Of a stretch of DNA of 8,912 nucleotides, positions 5,663 to 8,912 are shown piece by piece. The notes beneath the pieces are model-generated. The model ran no database searches, had not been told where the DNA came from, and saw only the letters and a program-made list of their open reading frames with translations. This stretch comes from Chloroflexota bacterium (GTDB lineage Bacteria; Chloroflexota; Anaerolineae; Aggregatilineales; UBA2796), in the NCBI GenBank assembly GCA_017743585.1, contig JAGHYP010000106.1, positions 1 to 8,912 of the forward strand, given 5' to 3'. Each line of letters starts with the position of its first letter. Positions within the stretch are counted from its first letter, which is position 1. A program made the translations under genes and the position numbers.

Positions 5663-6181
5663 ATGGTCACGGATTGGCTGCTGACGATCAGCCTTTTTCT
5701 GCACCTATTGGCGACCGTTGCGTGGCTGGGCGGCTTGCTGTTGCTCTCGCTGGTCATCATGCCGGATGTGCGCGCGTTGCTGGCGCGCACTGAAGGCACG
5801 GCGGCGCTGCTCAGCCTGCTGGATAGGCTGCGCAAGCGCTTTCAGGTCATCGCTAACCTGAGCCTGCTGGTGCTGCTGACCACAGGCTTGTATCAGATGG
5901 GCGCGAGTCCGCATTACAGCGGCTTGTTGCGAATTGATAACGACTGGTCGCGCGCGATGTTGGTCAAGCACCTCGCTGTGATCGGGATGATCGGCGTGGG
6001 CGCGCTGATGCAATTCGGCGTGCTGCCCGCGCTTGAGCGCGCTGCGCTCTTGGCAGCGCGCGGCAAGGATCAAGGCGAGCTGGAGCGCTTGCGGCTGCGC
6101 GAGCAGCGCTTGACGGCGCTGAATTTATCGCTCGGAGTGGTGACTTTGGCGTGTACAGCAGTGGCGACCGCCATTCGATGA
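5663..6181 (+). CDS. Four-helix CopD-like integral membrane protein
   Basis: The 172-residue protein has four predicted membrane helices, at about 5-33, 59-78, 99-121 and 151-171. Helix 1 carries LHLLATVAWLGGLLLL (His14, Trp21), which resembles the first helix of the copper resistance D (CopD, PF05425) and related cytochrome b561-like families. His103 in VKHLAVIG of helix 3 could be a partner metal or haem ligand. That role is inferred; copper transport or a redox function is not proven. The loop between helices 3 and 4 is rich in Arg, Glu and Leu. AAAGG at 5651-5655 lies 7 nt before the ATG. It follows the peroxiredoxin by 10 bp and its stop overlaps the ATG of the peptidase (ATGA), indicating an operon. 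Confidence 0.75.
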   Translation: MVTDWLLTISLFLHLLATVAWLGGLLLLSLVIMPDVRALLARTEGTAALLSLLDRLRKRFQVIANLSLLVLLTTGLYQMGASPHYSGLLRIDNDWSRAMLVKHLAVIGMIGVGALMQFGVLPALERAALLAARGKDQGELERLRLREQRLTALNLSLGVVTLACTAVATAIR

Positions 6182-7629
6182 GGGGGGCTGGCGTGCGCCG
6201 TCTTCTGCACGCGCTGACCGCGCTCGCGCTGATGCTTGCCGCGCTGCCAGAGGCGAGCCATGCCTCTAGCTTGCCGCCGCTGCCCGATGAGTCCCTTTTG
6301 ACCGACTCGGTCTGGGCGCGCGAGGGCTTCGCAAGCCTTGCCTACGCTTTCGCCAATCGGACGCGCTACCTGATCGCGCTCAACGTGGATCACAGGCGCG
6401 GCGTTCTGAGCGGCAAGGCGCGCGTGCTATACGTGAACAACGACGGCGTGCCGCACGAAGAGATCCTCTTTCGGCTGTATCCGAATCATCCTTTCCGCCG
6501 AGGGCGGCGGATGCAGATTGTGGCGCTCAGCGTGAACGGCGTGCCGAGCGCGGGGCAATTGCGCGATGCGAGCGGCACTGTCTTCGCCGTGCCACTCGCT
6601 GCGCCCATCCCGCCGGGCGGCGCGCTCACCATTGAGTTCGATTACACGATCACTGTGCCGGCGGGCAGCACTTTCTTTTACGTCAGCGAGCCGCTGCCGA
6701 TGGTCGCCGTCTACGATCAGACGGGCTGGCGGCAAGAGGTGGCGACCAAAGGCTTGGATTACGCTTACACCGAGACGGCGCTTTACGCCGTGCGCGTGCG
6801 CGCGCCGAGCGACTACGGCACGTGGTTTGTCGGCGCGCTCAAAGGCGCTGAAAACCACGGCGACAGCACGACGACGTACACGATTGTGACCGGCCCTGTG
6901 CGCAACTTTGTGCTGGTGCAGGTGCGCGGCTGGCGCGCCCTGAGCGCAACGGGCGCCGCCGTGCCGATCAACGTGCTGTACAACGGCGACCCAGTCGGAG
7001 CGCAAGAGATCGCGGAAATCAGCGCGGCCGCCTTCAATTACTTCGACCGCGTTTTCAGCCCGTATCCGTACGCCGAGCTGAGCGTGATCGCCACGCGCTT
7101 CCCGAGCGGCGGCGAGGAGTACCCGACCTTGATCTTCGTCAACAATGACCGCACGAGCGCCTATCGGCGCTTCATCACAGCGCACGAGGTGGCGCATCAG
7201 TGGTTTTACGGCCTCGCAGGCAACGATACCTTGCGTCACGCTTGGCTTGACGAAAGCTTAGCGCAGATAGCTGGCTATTTGTTGTATAAATACTCAGGCT
7301 ATGGCGGCGGCAACGCTGCGGAAGAATACTGGTCGCACATCCTGACGTGGTATAATCGCATCACCACTGTGCGTCCGATTAACACAGCGCTTGAGGATTT
7401 TCGCGATTTCAACGATTACATGAGCACGGTCTACGGCGGCGGCGCGGTCTTTTTGCGGCAGCTTGGCGAGCAGATCGGCGACGGCGCGCTGATCGCAGGG
7501 CTGAGCGCGTATGTGCGGCAGGTGAATCTGGGCATTGGCACGCCGCGCATGTTCTTCGAGGCCGTGCAAGCGCAGACGGCGCAAGACTTGCGCCCGATCT
7601 TCTGCGCGCAAGTCGGCATTATGTGCTGA
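6178..7629 (+). CDS. Secreted M1-family (gluzincin) metallopeptidase
   Basis: With the ATG at 6178 the protein has 483 residues. An Arg-rich start and the hydrophobic stretch LLHALTALALMLAALPEASHA form a signal peptide with likely cleavage after SHA. A beta-rich domain matching the M1 N-terminal domain follows. The peptidase domain shows SGGEEYP (310-316), in the place of the M1 GAMEN exopeptidase motif. The zinc site is HEVAH (336-340) with Glu359 exactly 18 residues later (DESLA). Tyr419 in VYGGGAVFL is the probable transition-state Tyr. It lacks the large C-terminal helical domain of classical 800-residue aminopeptidases, a shorter form common in bacteria. It probably trims peptides outside the cytoplasm. 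The ATG overlaps the upstream stop (ATGA); an in-frame GTG at 6193 with AGGGGGG in front is a strong alternative, and a GTG at 6151 is less likely. Confidence 0.88.
   Translation: MRGAGVRRLLHALTALALMLAALPEASHASSLPPLPDESLLTDSVWAREGFASLAYAFANRTRYLIALNVDHRRGVLSGKARVLYVNNDGVPHEEILFRLYPNHPFRRGRRMQIVALSVNGVPSAGQLRDASGTVFAVPLAAPIPPGGALTIEFDYTITVPAGSTFFYVSEPLPMVAVYDQTGWRQEVATKGLDYAYTETALYAVRVRAPSDYGTWFVGALKGAENHGDSTTTYTIVTGPVRNFVLVQVRGWRALSATGAAVPINVLYNGDPVGAQEIAEISAAAFNYFDRVFSPYPYAELSVIATRFPSGGEEYPTLIFVNNDRTSAYRRFITAHEVAHQWFYGLAGNDTLRHAWLDESLAQIAGYLLYKYSGYGGGNAAEEYWSHILTWYNRITTVRPINTALEDFRDFNDYMSTVYGGGAVFLRQLGEQIGDGALIAGLSAYVRQVNLGIGTPRMFFEAVQAQTAQDLRPIFCAQVGIMC
6181..6187 (+). promoter_or_regulatory. 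Ribosome binding site supporting an alternative peptidase start
   Basis: AGGGGGG ends 5 nt before the in-frame GTG at 6193. That start would give MRRLLHALTALAL, a compact textbook signal peptide. It competes with the ATG at 6178, which has no Shine-Dalgarno but overlaps the previous stop codon. The mature protein would be the same either way. Confidence 0.45.
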
Positions 7630-7661
7630 GATGTGTTGAGACGTGTTGAGTTGAGATGCGT
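7627..7661. repeat. Short degenerate tandem repeat at the peptidase stop codon
   Basis: Three near-identical 10-mers occur: TGAGATGTGT (7627-7636), TGAGACGTGT (7637-7646) and TGAGATGCGT (7652-7661). A partial TGAGT unit lies between the second and third. The first unit contains the peptidase stop codon. It is probably a slippage-derived repeat in the convergent intergenic region; no function is evident. Confidence 0.55.
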
Positions 7662-7675
7662 TGGACGCGAGGCGC

Positions 7676-7714
7676 GGCGCGCTCGGCCTCAGAGGGGCGG
7701 GTCGAGGGCGCGCC
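7676..7714. terminator. GC-rich inverted repeat between convergent genes
   Basis: GGCGCGC (7676-7682) and GCGCGCC (7708-7714) form a 7-bp perfect stem around a 25-nt loop, between the converging ends of the peptidase and the glyoxalase II-like gene. There is no T-tract on either side. It could slow transcription from both directions, but in GC-rich DNA such repeats arise readily, so support is weak. Confidence 0.25.
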
Positions 7715-7734
7715 AGCAAGCTGAGCGCGTTGTC

Positions 7735-8400
7735 TCATCGGCTGCCGCCGAAGCGCGCCTGCCAATCTAGGATGAACGGATTGCTCTGGCGCTCGCGCGC
7801 GATGGTGGTCGTGCGCCCGTGCCCGCAAGCGACTGTGTAATCTTCGGGCAAGCTGAGCAGCTGCTTGAAAATCGATCCCATCAGCGTGTTGTGATCGGAG
7901 TTGGGGAAATCCGTGCGTCCGACGCTGCCTTCGAACAGGCAATCGCCGCTGAAGACGACCGCGCCCTCGTGCCAGACATAACTGACGTGGCCGGGCGTGT
8001 GGCCGGGCGTGTGACGCACTTCGAGCGCGCAGGCGGGGAAAGTCAGCCGCTGGCCGTGCTGGACGAGCTGATCGGGCGAGGGCGCGGGCAATTCGGCCTC
8101 GCCTGTCCAGAGCCTGATGTGCTCGGGCATCTGTGCCAGCAAGGGCAGGTCATCGGCGTGCAGGTAGATCGGCGCGTTGGTGGCCTCTTTCACGCCGCGC
8201 ACAGCGCGCACGTGATCCCAGTGCGCATGCGTGAGCAAGATGGCGGAGAGCTGCCAGCCATTCTGCGCCAGTGTTTCCAAGATCAGCGGCGCGTTATCGG
8301 GCGCGTCAACCAGCACAGCCGTCTTGCTCGCCTCGTCGCCGATGATGAAGCAGTTGGTCTGCACCAGACCAAGCGTCAGCATCTTCACTTTGCAAGACAT
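7735..8400 (-). CDS. Glyoxalase II-like metallo-beta-lactamase-fold hydrolase
   Basis: The 221-residue protein is a short-form glyoxalase II/YcbL-type enzyme, a two-metal hydrolase likely acting on thioesters. The whole set of ligands is present: HAHWDH (58-63), His130/His134 in RHTPGHTPGH, Asp153 in SGDCLF and His194 in CGHGRTTT. The last motif normally begins PGHG; here Cys192 replaces Pro. It lacks the C-terminal substrate-binding extension of classical GloB, so S-lactoylglutathione may not be the substrate. It starts MSCKVKMLTLGLVQTNCFI; an internal ATG at 8382 is possible. There is no strong Shine-Dalgarno. It converges with the peptidase and lies 195 bp downstream of the nucleotidyltransferase fragment on the same strand. 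This intact metal site contrasts with the degraded one in the gene at 3380-4027. Confidence 0.9.
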   Translation of the reverse strand: MSCKVKMLTLGLVQTNCFIIGDEASKTAVLVDAPDNAPLILETLAQNGWQLSAILLTHAHWDHVRAVRGVKEATNAPIYLHADDLPLLAQMPEHIRLWTGEAELPAPSPDQLVQHGQRLTFPACALEVRHTPGHTPGHVSYVWHEGAVVFSGDCLFEGSVGRTDFPNSDHNTLMGSIFKQLLSLPEDYTVACGHGRTTTIARERQSNPFILDWQARFGGSR

Positions 8401-8595
8401 TCCAGCTCTCGCTCTCGTGAGGTGATGATAGCTTATTGTGGCACGGCCTGCGCCCTGCGCAAAATGCGAGAGCGAGCGCGGTTCTCCGTGATGAGCGGCT
8501 GGGTCGCGTTGGCGAGCGCGGCGGAACGCGCCAGAGGAACGCGGGCGGCGCGGCTTCCCTGTGTCGCCGCAATGCGGTCGGTGAGTGATGGTGAT
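8401..8595. other. Intergenic spacer, no gene seen
   Basis: This 195-bp spacer separates two minus-strand genes. It contains a weak inverted repeat, GCGGCG (8545-8550) with CGCCGC (8565-8570), shortly after the upstream gene's stop. The 10-mer GCGAGCGCGG occurs twice (8472-8481 and 8512-8521). A promoter for the downstream hydrolase would be expected near 8420-8460, but no convincing -35/-10 pair is visible there. No tRNA, riboswitch or conserved small ORF was recognised. Confidence 0.4.
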
Positions 8596-8893
8596 TCAGT
8601 TGCGCGCTGAGGCGTTTGCGCACAGGCGGCGCGCCAGCTCGAGCGCCTCTTCCGCGGAGCTGATCTCGCCGCTGGCTTGCGCTTCGGCGATCTGCTCGAG
8701 CAGCTGACCGATCAGCTTGCCGGGCGGCAAGTTCAGCGCTTCCATCAGCTTCTTGCCGCTGATCAGCGGCGGCGGCGAGACCAGCTCGGCGCAGCGATTG
8801 AAGTAGGCGTCCAGCAGCGTGCGCACCAATTGCAAGTGGATAAGCCACGGCTGCACTTGGAAATGCGTGCCGACTACTGCCAAGTAATCGGCG
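8596..8893 (-). CDS. CCA-adding enzyme / poly(A) polymerase family protein, C-terminal fragment
   Basis: The last 98 residues before the stop at 8596 are present; the rest lies beyond the contig end. The segment has PPPLISGKKLMEALNLPPGK, then LIGQLLEQIAEAQASGEIS and EEALELARRL. This pattern (PLxxGxxLm..lgl.pG..ig.lL..i.eAq..Gei.t.eeAl) is the C-terminal domain of bacterial tRNA nucleotidyltransferases and poly(A) polymerases with an HD domain. In the intact protein it would help bind tRNA. The catalytic head is not in the window, so CCA-adding, A-adding or poly(A) activity cannot be told apart. Both tRNA genes in the window lack an encoded CCA. Open reading beyond 8893 (giving MCIRDS) is adapter, not gene. 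Confidence 0.8.
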
Positions 8894-8912
8894 CTGTCTC
8901 TTATACACATCT
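8894..8912. other. Nextera Tn5 mosaic-end adapter (sequencing artefact)
   Basis: The final 19 bases, CTGTCTCTTATACACATCT, are exactly the reverse-complement Tn5 mosaic end used in Nextera library preparation. They are synthetic and were left on the contig end by incomplete trimming. Translated on the minus strand they give the known artefact peptide MCIRDS (or MYKRQ in another frame). Confidence 0.97.

Noticed and set aside
6427..7239. Minus-strand open frame (270 codons) opposite the peptidase
   Set aside because: It is antisense to the zinc-peptidase domain and has no motif or ribosome binding site.
7819..8610. Plus-strand open frame (263 codons) opposite the glyoxalase II-like gene
   Set aside because: The minus-strand gene has all its catalytic motifs; the plus frame has none and runs on into non-coding spacer.

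Overview
The window looks like an ordinary chromosomal stretch from a GC-rich bacterium, most probably a member of the Chloroflexota (Anaerolineae-like), recovered as a metagenomic or draft contig. The lineage call is an inference. It rests on the EF-Tu N-terminus (MAKAKFERTKPHCNIGTI), on the tightly linked metallo-beta-lactamase-fold protein (MEITWYGHSCFRL) and 101-residue YDILPG protein, which I recall mainly from Chloroflexota genomes, and on the frequent GTG starts. The right edge is not genomic: the last 19 bases are exactly the Nextera Tn5 mosaic-end sequence, so this is a contig end with untrimmed adapter.

Left block (1-2000s). On the minus strand a strong sigma70-type promoter drives two threonine tRNA genes (anticodons TGT, then GGT), followed by tuf, of which only the first 18 codons are in the window. 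A second, divergent promoter drives the plus-strand operon ffh - rpsP - khpA - rimM: SRP GTPase, ribosomal protein S16, a KH-domain RNA-binding protein and the 16S processing factor. This is the classic ffh/rpsP/rimM translation cluster, but trmD and rplS, which usually follow rimM, are not here. Instead there is a 258-bp gap holding a hairpin, a short tandem repeat and a new promoter.

Middle block (3380-5085). A metallo-beta-lactamase-fold protein with a degraded first metal motif overlaps a small ferredoxin-fold-like conserved protein by 16 bp. They converge on a minus-strand HpcH/HpaI-family aldolase. The aldolase is divergent from the next gene across a short AT-rich spacer with a 13-bp-period direct repeat.

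Right block (5173-8893). On the plus strand are a PrxQ/BCP-type peroxiredoxin, a four-helix CopD-like membrane protein and a secreted M1-type (HEXXH-X18-E) metallopeptidase, closely packed (10-bp gap, then overlap). Converging from the minus strand are a glyoxalase II-like hydrolase and the C-terminal part of a CCA-adding/poly(A) polymerase-family nucleotidyltransferase, cut by the contig end. Neither tRNA gene encodes its CCA tail, so an enzyme of this last kind would be needed.

I see no CRISPR array, insertion sequence, prophage or defence system, and no convincing new biological system. The points most worth checking are the adapter end, a 12-residue insertion in the RNA-binding part of Ffh, and the degenerate metallohydrolase with its overlapping partner.
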